NCBI RefSeq assembly: GCF_000429925.1
Contig: NZ_AUCU01000033.1
Span: 1-58,697, forward strand
DNA length: 58,697 nucleotides
Source: Desulfatirhabdium butyrativorans DSM 18734
Lineage (GTDB): Bacteria > Desulfobacterota > Desulfobacteria > Desulfobacterales > Desulfatirhabdiaceae
Direction of reading: 5' to 3'
The notes beneath the pieces were generated by a model. It was not told where the DNA came from. It searched no databases and saw only the letters and a list, made by a program, of their open reading frames with translations. Below are positions 1 through 7,314 of the stretch, in pieces. The translations under genes were made by a program, and so were the position numbers. Every line of letters starts with the position of its first letter. Position 1 is the stretch's first letter.

Positions 1-1
1 C

Positions 2-157
2 GGTCGATTCTACCATGAATGCAAGAAACTGCTCGTCAAATGGTTGGATCGTCGAGGGAGAAGAGGGAGTATGTCCTGGGAAGGTTTTGAGAAACTGCTT
101 GAGAGGTTTCCGCTTCCATCCCCCCGAATTATGGTAAACTTGTTCGCATCTCGGTGA
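2..157 (+). CDS. ltrA: Group II intron maturase/reverse transcriptase, C-terminal end (partial)
   Basis: This reading frame is open from the left edge and ends at a TGA at 155-157, giving 51 residues. The sequence GRFYHECKKLLVKWLDRR followed by FEKLLERFPLPSPRI matches the conserved end of group II intron-encoded proteins, which splice and mobilise their intron RNA. A domain V-like hairpin follows immediately, as expected for an intron 3' end. The catalytic reverse transcriptase domain, if intact, lies outside the window, so whether the intron is functional cannot be judged. Base: motif recognition only. Confidence 0.75.
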   Translation, partial: GRFYHECKKLLVKWLDRRGRRGSMSWEGFEKLLERFPLPSPRIMVNLFASR

Positions 158-165
158 AAATACAG

Positions 166-235
166 ATGAGGAGCCGTGTGCGTAAATAGCGCCAGCACGG
201 TTCTGAGAGGGGCCGGCGACAATGGCGGAAGAAGG
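166..235 (+). ncRNA. Group II intron domain V/VI region (3' end of intron)
   Basis: GAGCCGTGTGCG at 171-182 pairs imperfectly with GCCAGCACGGTTC just downstream, with AGCCGTG opposite CACGGTT. This is the pattern of the catalytic domain V hairpin of bacterial group II introns and it directly follows the maturase stop. The exact intron 3' boundary is not determined; it should lie a few tens of bases further on. Confidence 0.6.
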
Positions 236-414
236 GTGATTCGGCATCGATTCGTAGTAGCCGCGTGCGGCAAGGCGTCTCGTGCTCAAGTTCATGTGAA
301 TCGTACCCATCGACCAATAGAGAAAACCGGTCTACTCGACAATGGGTCTCAAACCCATACCGATCCCTTTAAATGATTCATTCATGCGTCAGCACTGGAT
401 CTTCAGGATCGCTA

Positions 415-443
415 TTGACACCATGCTTTTTGGGGTGATAAAA
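415..443 (+). promoter_or_regulatory. Putative sigma-70 promoter for the metal-uptake cluster
   Basis: TTGACA at 415-420 is a perfect -35 box. GATAAA at 437-442 is an acceptable -10 at 16-bp spacing. It would start a leader of roughly 190 nt before the first transporter gene. The stretch from about 240 to 414 shows no convincing gene. Confidence 0.45.
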
Positions 444-449
444 GGAGAG

Positions 450-593
450 CAAATGATCGGCTGAAGCCGATCGCATCATGCCGAAAACACATCAAACCCC
501 TGTTTGGAACCGGTTGCAGCCGGCCATGCAGGAAAAATTCCATCAATCAGGCCACGAAGGCTTCCATAGGAGAAGCTTTCGTGGCCTTTTTTA
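450..593 (+). promoter_or_regulatory. Structured leader with mini-ORF, small hairpin and intrinsic terminator
   Basis: After AAAGGAGAGC (a good ribosome binding site) comes a three-codon ORF, ATG ATC GGC TGA, at 453-464. Its 3' part lies in a perfect hairpin (GATCGGC, loop TGAA, GCCGATC, 455-472). At 550-593 a long stem (GGCCACGAAGGCTT paired with AAGCTTTCGTGGCC) is followed by a T run, an intrinsic terminator 48 bp before the permease start. Promoter, leader and terminator together suggest attenuation or a riboswitch-like control. No known riboswitch consensus (cobalamin, Moco) was recognised. The terminator could instead serve an upstream unit. Confidence 0.55.
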
Positions 594-640
594 TTGGGCG
601 ATCAACAACCACTTCCAGGATTCGGATTTTGCAACGATAA

Positions 641-1687
641 ATGATCGGCTTATCCACCATAACCCAACGGCAGGCAACCGGTTCGATCTCGGTCCGTTAT
701 CGGGCGGGCGTCCGCAAGAAATGGCTGCTCTTTGGCGCCTTCGTCCTGGCCATTGTCCTGCTGGCGGGCTTTGCCGTGAGCCGGGGCGCCTACGCCGTCA
801 GCCTGAGGACGCTCCTGGATGTCCTGCTCGGCGAGGCCGATGGCCCCGCCCGGACCGTGCTGCTGTCCATCCGGCTGCCCCGGGTGTGCGCGGCGCTTTC
901 CTGCGGCTGGGCTCTGGCCATTTCGGGCCTGGTGATTCAGTCCCTGCTCAAAAACCCGCTGGGTTCGGCATCGACGCTGGGGATCAGCCAGGGTGCCGCC
1001 TTCGGCGCAGCGCTTTCCATCGTCCTGTTCCATGCGGGCATGCAAACCGTGACCCTGGCCGCCTTTCTCGGCGCCATCGTCACCACCGTCATCATCCTGT
1101 TTCTGGCCCGCATCAAGAAACTCTCCGCAGAAGCCGTCATCCTGGCGGGTGTGGCGCTCTCCGCCCTTTTCTCATCGGCCACCATCCTGGTCCAGTATCT
1201 GGCCACAGAAATCCAGCTTGCCATCGTCGTGTTCTGGACCTTCGGGGATGTGGGCCGGCCCAACTGGCCGCAGATTCTGATCATGGCCATCGCCGCTGCG
1301 GGCTCGACGCTCTATTTCGCGTTTCTGCGCTGGGCCCTCAACGCCATCGCATCCGGTGAAGACACGGCCCGGGGGCTTGGGGTCGGGGTGGAGCGGGTGC
1401 GGCTTTTCGGCATGATGGCCGTTGCCCTGGTGGCAGCCTTTGCGACCGCGTTTCACGGGGTGATCGCCTTTGTCGGATTGATTGCCCCGCATATCGCCCG
1501 CAGGCTGGTTGGCGACGATCACGGCCTTCTCATTGCCTTCTCCGGTGTGATCGGCGCCCTGCTGCTTCTGGCGGCGGATACCTTCGGCCGGGTGGTGGTC
1601 GGCAGCGCTTCCATCCCGGTCGGTGTCATCACCTCCTTTCTGGGCGCGCCCATGTTTCTGTATCTGTTGATACGAGGCTATCGATGA
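641..1687 (+). CDS. FecCD/BtuC-family ABC transporter permease
   Basis: This 348-residue protein is an integral membrane permease for uptake of iron chelates, haem or cobalamin. It shows about ten hydrophobic segments and the family stretch LLSIRLPRVCAAL followed by QSLLKNPLGSASTLGIS, then GVIAFVGLIAPHIARRLVG near residues 280-300, which contacts the ATPase. Its stop overlaps the ATPase start (ATGA). There is no clear ribosome binding site at the ATG used. The 12 bases AAATGATCGGCT around the start also occur in the leader at 451-462. Substrate specificity cannot be read from the sequence. Confidence 0.88.
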   Translation: MIGLSTITQRQATGSISVRYRAGVRKKWLLFGAFVLAIVLLAGFAVSRGAYAVSLRTLLDVLLGEADGPARTVLLSIRLPRVCAALSCGWALAISGLVIQSLLKNPLGSASTLGISQGAAFGAALSIVLFHAGMQTVTLAAFLGAIVTTVIILFLARIKKLSAEAVILAGVALSALFSSATILVQYLATEIQLAIVVFWTFGDVGRPNWPQILIMAIAAAGSTLYFAFLRWALNAIASGEDTARGLGVGVERVRLFGMMAVALVAAFATAFHGVIAFVGLIAPHIARRLVGDDHGLLIAFSGVIGALLLLAADTFGRVVVGSASIPVGVITSFLGAPMFLYLLIRGYR

Positions 1688-2436
1688 ACATCGCGGTGGA
1701 TCAGATCGGATTTTCCTACAACGGCAAGCCCATCCTGCAGCAGATTGCCTTCGGTCTGGAGCCGGGTACGTTCTGCTGCATCCTCGGGGTCAACGGCGCC
1801 GGAAAATCGACCCTGCTCAAATGCCTCAACCGCATTCTCTCACCGCAAAGCGGCACGGTGCTTCTGGACGAGCGATCCATCCAGGATCTGCGGCGAAACG
1901 AGATTGCGAAGCTGGTGGGGTATGTGCCGCAGCGCAATCCGGAAGTGCGGCTGACGGTTTTCGAGGCCGTGCTGCTCGGCAGAAAACCGCACATTCAATT
2001 TTCGGTGCGTGCTGAAGATCACCGGATCGTCGAGCGGGTGATCGAGCAGACCGGGCTCCAGGAAATGGCCCTGCGGCCGGTGAGCGAGCTGAGCGGCGGT
2101 GAGGCCCAGAAAGTGGTGATTGCCCGGGCCCTGGCCCAGGAACCCCGGCTCTTGCTGCTGGATGAGCCGACCAGCAATCTCGATCTGCGCAACCAGCTCG
2201 ACGTGCTGCAGCTTGTCCGCCACATCGTGGATTCCCGGGGGCTGTCGGCCATCGTGGCTATCCATGACCTGAATCTGGCCCTGCGTTGCGCCGATCGTCT
2301 GATTTTCCTCAAGGACCATCGTGTCTTTTCCATTGTCGGCAAAGACGAGATCGACGAAGGCATTCTGGAGGCCGTCTATGGGGTGCGGGTGGCCATCCGG
2401 GAAGTGGAAGGGCACCGGGTGGTGGTACCGCTGTAG
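1684..2436 (+). CDS. FecE/BtuD-type ABC transporter ATP-binding protein
   Basis: This 250-residue cytoplasmic ATPase energises the preceding permease. It has Walker A GVNGAGKST near residue 36, signature LSGGEAQKVVIARALA, Walker B LLLLDEPTSNLD and the H-loop IVAIHDLNLAL. Length and motif spacing are normal for iron-chelate/cobalamin importers. The start overlaps the permease stop by four bases, implying translational coupling. Confidence 0.93.
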   Translation: MNIAVDQIGFSYNGKPILQQIAFGLEPGTFCCILGVNGAGKSTLLKCLNRILSPQSGTVLLDERSIQDLRRNEIAKLVGYVPQRNPEVRLTVFEAVLLGRKPHIQFSVRAEDHRIVERVIEQTGLQEMALRPVSELSGGEAQKVVIARALAQEPRLLLLDEPTSNLDLRNQLDVLQLVRHIVDSRGLSAIVAIHDLNLALRCADRLIFLKDHRVFSIVGKDEIDEGILEAVYGVRVAIREVEGHRVVVPL

Positions 2437-2437
2437 A

Positions 2438-2479
2438 GTGATGAGTGATGAGGGATGAGTGATGAGGGATGAGGGAGTC
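2438..2479. repeat. Heptamer array A (GTGATGA/GGGATGA units)
   Basis: Six consecutive 7-bp units (GTGATGA, GTGATGA, GGGATGA, GTGATGA, GGGATGA, GGGAGTC) begin two bases after the ATPase stop. The rest of the gap to the binding-protein gene holds a perfect inverted repeat, CATGGAAGG ... CCTTCCATG, at about 2510-2535. Confidence 0.85.
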
Positions 2480-2608
2480 GCAAAAAGAACCGAAGTCTCC
2501 TCCGAGCCGCATGGAAGGCGAATCCCCTTCCATGCTCAGTCCCGTCAGGAACCATAGCTGTAGATGACGCGCCTTTTTGCGAGCCCATCGACATGTGAAA
2601 GAACGAAC

Positions 2609-3694
2609 ATGAAACGAATTTGGCTGGTTTTGACAGTAGTGCTGATGCTGGTTTGCCCGCTGGGCAGGATGGCTTCCCTCCAGGCGATGGATGTCACCGA
2701 TATGGCGGGCCGGACGGTGACGTTCCGGGAAACGCCCAGGCGCATCCTGTGCCTGGGGCCGGGCGCCCTGCGCCTGATCGTCTATCTGGATGCCGCATCG
2801 CTGGTCTGCGGCATCGAGGAGATGGAAAAAACGATGGGCGCCGTATCCCGCCCCTATGCCATCGCCCATCCGGAGCTGCTGAAGCTGCCGAACTGCGGCC
2901 CCGGCGGCCCGGCGTCCATCAACAAGAAACCCGATCTGGAAGTGATTCTCGCAACGAATCCCGATGCCCTGTTCGTAACCTACATGGATGCGGCTTTGGC
3001 GGATGCCACCCAGCAGACGCTGGGGCTGCCGGTCTTTGTCCTCAATTACGGCGCGTTCGCCACCTTCGATACGGTTGTCTTCGATACGCTCCGGGTGGCC
3101 GGCAAAGTGCTCGATCGCTCGGCGCGGGCCGAGAAGGTGATTGCCGGCATCGAGGCGCTGCGGGCCGATCTGGATCGCAGGACTGCAAACAGGACCGACC
3201 GACCCGGCGTCTATGTGGGCGGCATCGGGTATCGCGGCGCTTTCGGCATCGAGAGCACGGAAAAGCATTACATTCCGTTTGACTGGGTCCATGCCCGCAA
3301 CTTGGCTGAAGGGCTCCAGGCCAAAATCGGCACCCATGTCTTCATCGACAAGGAAATCCTGCTCAATCTCGATCCGGATTGCATTTTTCTCGATGGCGGC
3401 GGCGCTGCCCTGATCCGGGAGGATTTCGACAAGCATCCGGATTTCTATGGAACTCTCGGGGCCTTCCGGAAAGGGCAGGTGTACTGGCTGCTGCCGTTCA
3501 ACTCCTATGCCACCAATGTGGATACGGCGCTGGCCGATGCCTATGCCATCGGCAAAATCCTGTATCCGCAGGCCTTCGCAGATATCGAACCCGAGAAGAA
3601 GGCCGATGAGATCTACACGCTTCTGGTGGGAAAGCCGGTGTATGCGGAAATGAAAAAAACATACGGGGCGATTGGCCGCAAATGGCATCCATGA
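2609..3694 (+). CDS. Periplasmic iron-chelate/cobalamin-type substrate-binding protein
   Basis: This protein has 361 residues when started at the ATG that opens a clear signal peptide (MKRIWLVLTVVLMLV...LQAMD); a longer in-frame start at 2564 would bury it. The mature protein begins VTDMAGRTVTF, the usual opening of FecB/BtuF-like cluster proteins, and the body has the two-lobe binding-protein pattern (GPGALRLIVYL; DALFVTYMD; DCIFLDGGG). It would deliver ligand to the permease/ATPase pair just upstream and acts in the periplasm. The ligand is unknown. The neighbouring FmdE and TonB-dependent receptor point to a metal complex. Confidence 0.82.
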   Translation: MKRIWLVLTVVLMLVCPLGRMASLQAMDVTDMAGRTVTFRETPRRILCLGPGALRLIVYLDAASLVCGIEEMEKTMGAVSRPYAIAHPELLKLPNCGPGGPASINKKPDLEVILATNPDALFVTYMDAALADATQQTLGLPVFVLNYGAFATFDTVVFDTLRVAGKVLDRSARAEKVIAGIEALRADLDRRTANRTDRPGVYVGGIGYRGAFGIESTEKHYIPFDWVHARNLAEGLQAKIGTHVFIDKEILLNLDPDCIFLDGGGAALIREDFDKHPDFYGTLGAFRKGQVYWLLPFNSYATNVDTALADAYAIGKILYPQAFADIEPEKKADEIYTLLVGKPVYAEMKKTYGAIGRKWHP

Positions 3695-3743
3695 GCAGGC
3701 ACCAGCCTATCACCCGATCCACGCGAACAAGGAGGAAAAACCG

Positions 3744-4361
3744 ATGCATGCAGAAACCGTCATGAACCAATCCGATTTCAAGCAGTGTGCTTCCTTTCAC
3801 GGCCACGTCTGCCCGGGCCTGTCGATGGGGTACCGGGCAGCCAAGCTGGCGATGGAGAAACTCGGGCTGACCCGCTCGGAAGACGAGGAAATCGTTGCCA
3901 TCGTCGAAACCGATGCCTGCTCCGCCGATGCCGTCCAGGTGCTGACCGGATGTACCTTCGGAAAGGGCAACCTGATTTATCGGGACTACGGGAAAAATGT
4001 CCTGACCATTCTGGATCGCACCAGCGGGAAGGCCGTCCGTGTCTCGACGAAACCGGCCGCCTACCAGCCCGATCCGGTCCACATGGCGCTGATCCAGAAG
4101 GCGATTGCGGGAACGGCGACGCCGGAGGAGATGAAGCAGTTTGAGGAAAAGCACGCCGAGCGCACCCGGCAGGTGCTCGAAGCGCCTGCAGAAACGCTCT
4201 TTGACGCCCGCTTTGTCGAGATCGATTTGCCCAGCAAGGCGCGGATCGAGCCGAGCAAACCCTGCGAGCGGTGCCAGGAACCGGTGATGCAGAGCAAACT
4301 GGTCGAGGTCGGCGGGAAACGCCTCTGCCGGGAATGCGCCGGAAAGGAGGGCGGCAGATGA
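3744..4361 (+). CDS. FmdE family protein with C-terminal zinc ribbon
   Basis: This 205-residue protein starts at the ATG after AAGGAGG (3729-3735). It has the FmdE signature near the N-terminus, CASFHGHVCPGLSMGYRAA, and ETDACSADAVQVLTGCTFGKGN, both rich in Cys and His suited to metal binding. The C-terminal zinc ribbon is CERCQEP...LCRECAG. FmdE is named for its co-occurrence with formylmethanofuran dehydrogenase genes, but its role is not settled. Bacterial copies often sit beside metal ABC transporters, as here. Its stop overlaps the receptor start (ATGA). A role in handling the imported metal or cofactor is inference. Confidence 0.85.
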   Translation: MHAETVMNQSDFKQCASFHGHVCPGLSMGYRAAKLAMEKLGLTRSEDEEIVAIVETDACSADAVQVLTGCTFGKGNLIYRDYGKNVLTILDRTSGKAVRVSTKPAAYQPDPVHMALIQKAIAGTATPEEMKQFEEKHAERTRQVLEAPAETLFDARFVEIDLPSKARIEPSKPCERCQEPVMQSKLVEVGGKRLCRECAGKEGGR

Positions 4362-6553
4362 GCAAACCGGCCATCCTTATCCTGATTCTCCTGCTGTTTG
4401 CCATCCCGGCTGGCGCGGCCGATGCGCCCGCCACACTGGATACAATTGTTGTCACCGGTGATAAAATCATCGCGCCGACCAAGCAGACGAACGAGACGGT
4501 CTATACCGGGGACGAGGTCACCCGGAAAGGCATCGAGATGCAGGGCGCAAAGGCCAAAACCAGCATCTATCAGGCCATCGACGCCATTCCGGGGATCAGC
4601 CTGGAGGGCACCGATCCCTATGGCCTTGCGGCCGAGCAGGAAAGCATCCGGGTCCGCGGGGTGCGCGGATTTCTGGGGGCGATGACGGTGGAGGGGATTC
4701 CAAATTACGGCGGGAATCCCATGGGCCCGCGGGAATACATCTACGATACCGAGGGGCTCGAAAGCATCGCCGTTTACAAGGGCGCGGTCCCGGCTGATCT
4801 GGGCACGGGTGTAGGCGCACGCGCCGGCGCCATCGAGCTCCGGCCCAAATGGCCAAAGGACCGGTTCGGCGCTGAAATCAGCCAGGCCCTTGGCTCGGAT
4901 GCCTATACCCGCACCTTTCTGCGCATGGATTCCGGTGCCGTTCCGAACCTGGATACCCGGCTTTCCCTGTCCTATTCCTATACCGAGGCGGACAAATGGA
5001 AGGGTGAAGGCACCCTCGGGCCCCGGAACAATTTCAATGCCATGCTCAGCCAGCCGGTGTGGCAGGGCCAGCAGGTGAAGCTGTGGATGAATGTCAACAG
5101 CTTCAAACAGAATCTCTACAATTCCCTGAGCTATGCCCAGACGCAGGATCTGGATCGCTATTTCTACCGGGACTACAACCCCCGCCTGACCGGGAACAAG
5201 GCCCAGGATATCTATTATTACGACTACAACCGCGGGGATTACCAGAACCGGGACGTCTTTTCCATCGTTCCCTTTACCCTTGCCGACAGCTTCGATGTCA
5301 GCCTCAAGCCCTATTACAGCAAGGAGAATTCCGAAATCTGGCAGGGCGTGACCTCATCGGGCGGCCTCATTCAGAAACGCATCCGCGATATCGAACGCTA
5401 CGGCCTGATCTCCCAGATCGATCGTAATTTCGGGCCGGTGAGGGCTGCGCTGGGGTACTGGGTGGAGTCCGGCGACATGAAAATCCTCACCCAGAACTAC
5501 GATCCGCTGAGCCTGCTCTACAAGGGGTATGGCATTTATACGGTAAGTGACGGGGATGGCATCGTGAACAGCCCCTTCATGAAGCTCTCCGGCACGATCG
5601 ATCGTTTCGACTGGCAGGCGGGCATGAAGTATTTCCGATACGATGAGCCGTCGAGCATCGGTTTCGTTACGGACAGCAAGACAACGGCGCTGGTGCGGGC
5701 GGGCGATCTGGACCGGGATTCCCGGACGTATGACGCGTGGCTGCCGTCCCTGGGCCTGGGCTACAACCTGACCGATGCGCTACAGATCTATTCAAGCTAC
5801 GGCAGAAACCAGATCCGGCCCTACAGCTATGTCCCCCTGATCAATCTCTACAACGCCAACCGGGCCACGTTCCAGAAGGCAGGTGTTACGCTTGCGGACA
5901 TGTTCAGCGGCTACGATATGGAGATCACGGACAATGTCGAGCTCGGGGTTCGCTGGCGGGAGGAGATGTTCGAGATCATGCCAGCCCTGTTCTACGCAAA
6001 GCACGACAAGCTCCTGACAACGGTTTATGACCCCAGGGTGAACCAGAGCTACCAGCAGAACATCGGCAAGGCGACCGGCTACGGGCTGGATGTGGAGACG
6101 AACGTCTTTCTGGGGAAATCCTGGACCATTTTCTTCAACCCCTGCTACAGCGTGCTGAGCTACGACGACGATCTCACCTACCAGGGCAAGACCCTGTATG
6201 TGAAGGACAACCAGGTGGTGGACACACCCAGATGGCTCATCAAATCGGGGATCATCTACCGCTGGGAGCAGCTTGAAATCGTTCCGATGCTGCGCTACAT
6301 CGGCGAGCGGTACGGGGATGCCGAGCACAAGGAGGAGATCGGCGGCTACACCGTTGCGGACCTCAAGATGGGCTATACGATGAAGGACATCCTCTGGTCC
6401 CGGCAGGTGAAATTTTCGCTGCAGTTTCTGAATCTCTTCGATCGGCGTTACATTTCCATGATCAATGCATCCGATGATTCCCGCTCCGGCTCCACAAGCT
6501 ATTCCGCCGGCGCTCCGTTTACCACGCTGGCCATGGCATCGATCGAATTTTAG
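4358..6553 (+). CDS. TonB-dependent outer-membrane receptor
   Basis: This 731-residue protein starts at the ATG overlapping the fmdE stop and preceded by GGAAAGGAGG. It has a signal peptide (ILILILLLFAIPAGAADA), a TonB-box-like LDTIVVTGDK, a plug domain (IDAIPGISLEG ... IRVRGVRGF ... IAVYKGAVPADLG) and a long aromatic-rich beta-barrel region ending in a terminal Phe (LAMASIEF), the usual outer-membrane assembly signal. It probably imports the same ligand as the ABC system. No tonB/exbBD genes lie in the window. Confidence 0.9.
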   Translation: MSKPAILILILLLFAIPAGAADAPATLDTIVVTGDKIIAPTKQTNETVYTGDEVTRKGIEMQGAKAKTSIYQAIDAIPGISLEGTDPYGLAAEQESIRVRGVRGFLGAMTVEGIPNYGGNPMGPREYIYDTEGLESIAVYKGAVPADLGTGVGARAGAIELRPKWPKDRFGAEISQALGSDAYTRTFLRMDSGAVPNLDTRLSLSYSYTEADKWKGEGTLGPRNNFNAMLSQPVWQGQQVKLWMNVNSFKQNLYNSLSYAQTQDLDRYFYRDYNPRLTGNKAQDIYYYDYNRGDYQNRDVFSIVPFTLADSFDVSLKPYYSKENSEIWQGVTSSGGLIQKRIRDIERYGLISQIDRNFGPVRAALGYWVESGDMKILTQNYDPLSLLYKGYGIYTVSDGDGIVNSPFMKLSGTIDRFDWQAGMKYFRYDEPSSIGFVTDSKTTALVRAGDLDRDSRTYDAWLPSLGLGYNLTDALQIYSSYGRNQIRPYSYVPLINLYNANRATFQKAGVTLADMFSGYDMEITDNVELGVRWREEMFEIMPALFYAKHDKLLTTVYDPRVNQSYQQNIGKATGYGLDVETNVFLGKSWTIFFNPCYSVLSYDDDLTYQGKTLYVKDNQVVDTPRWLIKSGIIYRWEQLEIVPMLRYIGERYGDAEHKEEIGGYTVADLKMGYTMKDILWSRQVKFSLQFLNLFDRRYISMINASDDSRSGSTSYSAGAPFTTLAMASIEF

Positions 6554-6749
6554 CGGATGCTCATCATGCTGGAATATTCGTATAACCTGGTGTGGGTCAA
6601 ATCTGTGGTTCAGAAGGCGATACATGAATGCCGCCAGAATGCAGAGATTTTCCCGCATCCGCTCTCCCTCTGACTTCTGGGGAGCATATGGGGCCTGGGA
6701 CATGGGGAATCGCTTTCCAGCGGAAAGCCACTGAGCAGTAATAGTAATG

Positions 6750-6794
6750 CCAATGACCGGATAGACGGACAATACGTGTTTGTCCGGTCATTGG
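6750..6794. terminator. Perfect 12-bp inverted repeat between convergent genes
   Basis: CCAATGACCGGA at 6750-6761 is matched exactly by TCCGGTCATTGG at 6783-6794, lying between the receptor stop and the convergent MoaD-like gene. No T run follows directly, so it may be a bidirectional terminator or a repeat. The rest of 6554-6851 shows no gene. Confidence 0.45.
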
Positions 6795-6851
6795 TTGGAG
6801 AGATTCCATTTTGCTTTTAAAATGATATTCCAGTTTGAATGTCTGCTGGAA

Positions 6852-7073
6852 TCAGCCCCCCATCATCAGCGAAACCACTCGAATGGTATCTCCATCCTGA
6901 ACGAATGCATCCGGTTTCAACCGTGTGCCGTTTACAAAGCCGCAGACCTTGAGTTCCGTCGGGAGGTCGAGTCCTTCGATGATTCGGCGAACTGTCATTC
7001 CGGGTTCATACGGAAGTGACATTTCCTGGATGAGCAGACGAACGATACCGATTGGCACAATGGTGATGGGCAT
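6852..7073 (-). CDS. MoaD/ThiS-like sulfur-carrier protein
   Basis: This 73-residue ubiquitin-fold protein ends in MMGG, the C-terminal di-glycine that is adenylated and thiocarboxylated in MoaD and ThiS. The core PYEPGMTVRRIIEGL and VQDGDTIRVVSLMMGG fit the family. The start chosen is the ATG giving MPITIVPIGIVRLL. A longer frame beginning at a TTG at 7130 would run into a repeat element (7118-7252) and has no ribosome site. Its position next to an aldehyde:ferredoxin oxidoreductase suggests a carrier for tungsto/molybdopterin synthesis serving that enzyme (inference). Confidence 0.75.
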   Translation of the reverse strand: MPITIVPIGIVRLLIQEMSLPYEPGMTVRRIIEGLDLPTELKVCGFVNGTRLKPDAFVQDGDTIRVVSLMMGG

Positions 7074-7117
7074 CCGGATCAGGCCATGATTCTGCAATTC
7101 AATTTCGTTTTCAAAAT

Positions 7118-7252
7118 GAGCCAATTGCAAAACCCCTATTTTTCGTCATCCTGGCGAAACCCCGCCTTTGGCGGGAGGGGTCCATAACGCTTTAAAATGA
7201 ATGGATTCAGGCTGTTACCGGAATGACGCAGAAAAACTTCTGCAATTGGCTC
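7118..7252. mobile_element. MITE-like element with GAGCCAATTGCA inverted ends
   Basis: GAGCCAATTGCA at 7118-7129 and its exact reverse complement TGCAATTGGCTC at 7241-7252 bound 135 bp with no gene. The interior holds a hairpin CCCCGCCTTTGGCGGGAGGGG and the stretches CGTCATCCTGG and CCGGAATGACG in opposite directions. A second element with related ends lies at 9284-9416. Non-autonomous inverted-repeat element is the simplest reading. Confidence 0.6.
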
Positions 7253-7314
7253 AAAATGCTTGCTGGCATAAGATGCAAGTTCCCCGGCTTGCTTGCTGCT
7301 GGATTGCCGTTTGT

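Noticed and set aside
450-593. Cobalamin or molybdenum-cofactor riboswitch
   Set aside because: The region is structured, but I could not find the conserved boxes of either class, so only a generic leader is called.
478-1359. ORF in another frame over the permease
   Set aside because: Its composition is Arg/Pro/Gly rich and it overlaps a clear membrane permease.
2309-3688. Long minus-strand ORF of 459 codons
   Set aside because: It is the shadow of the periplasmic binding protein gene; its HSS-rich stretch is merely heptamer array A translated.
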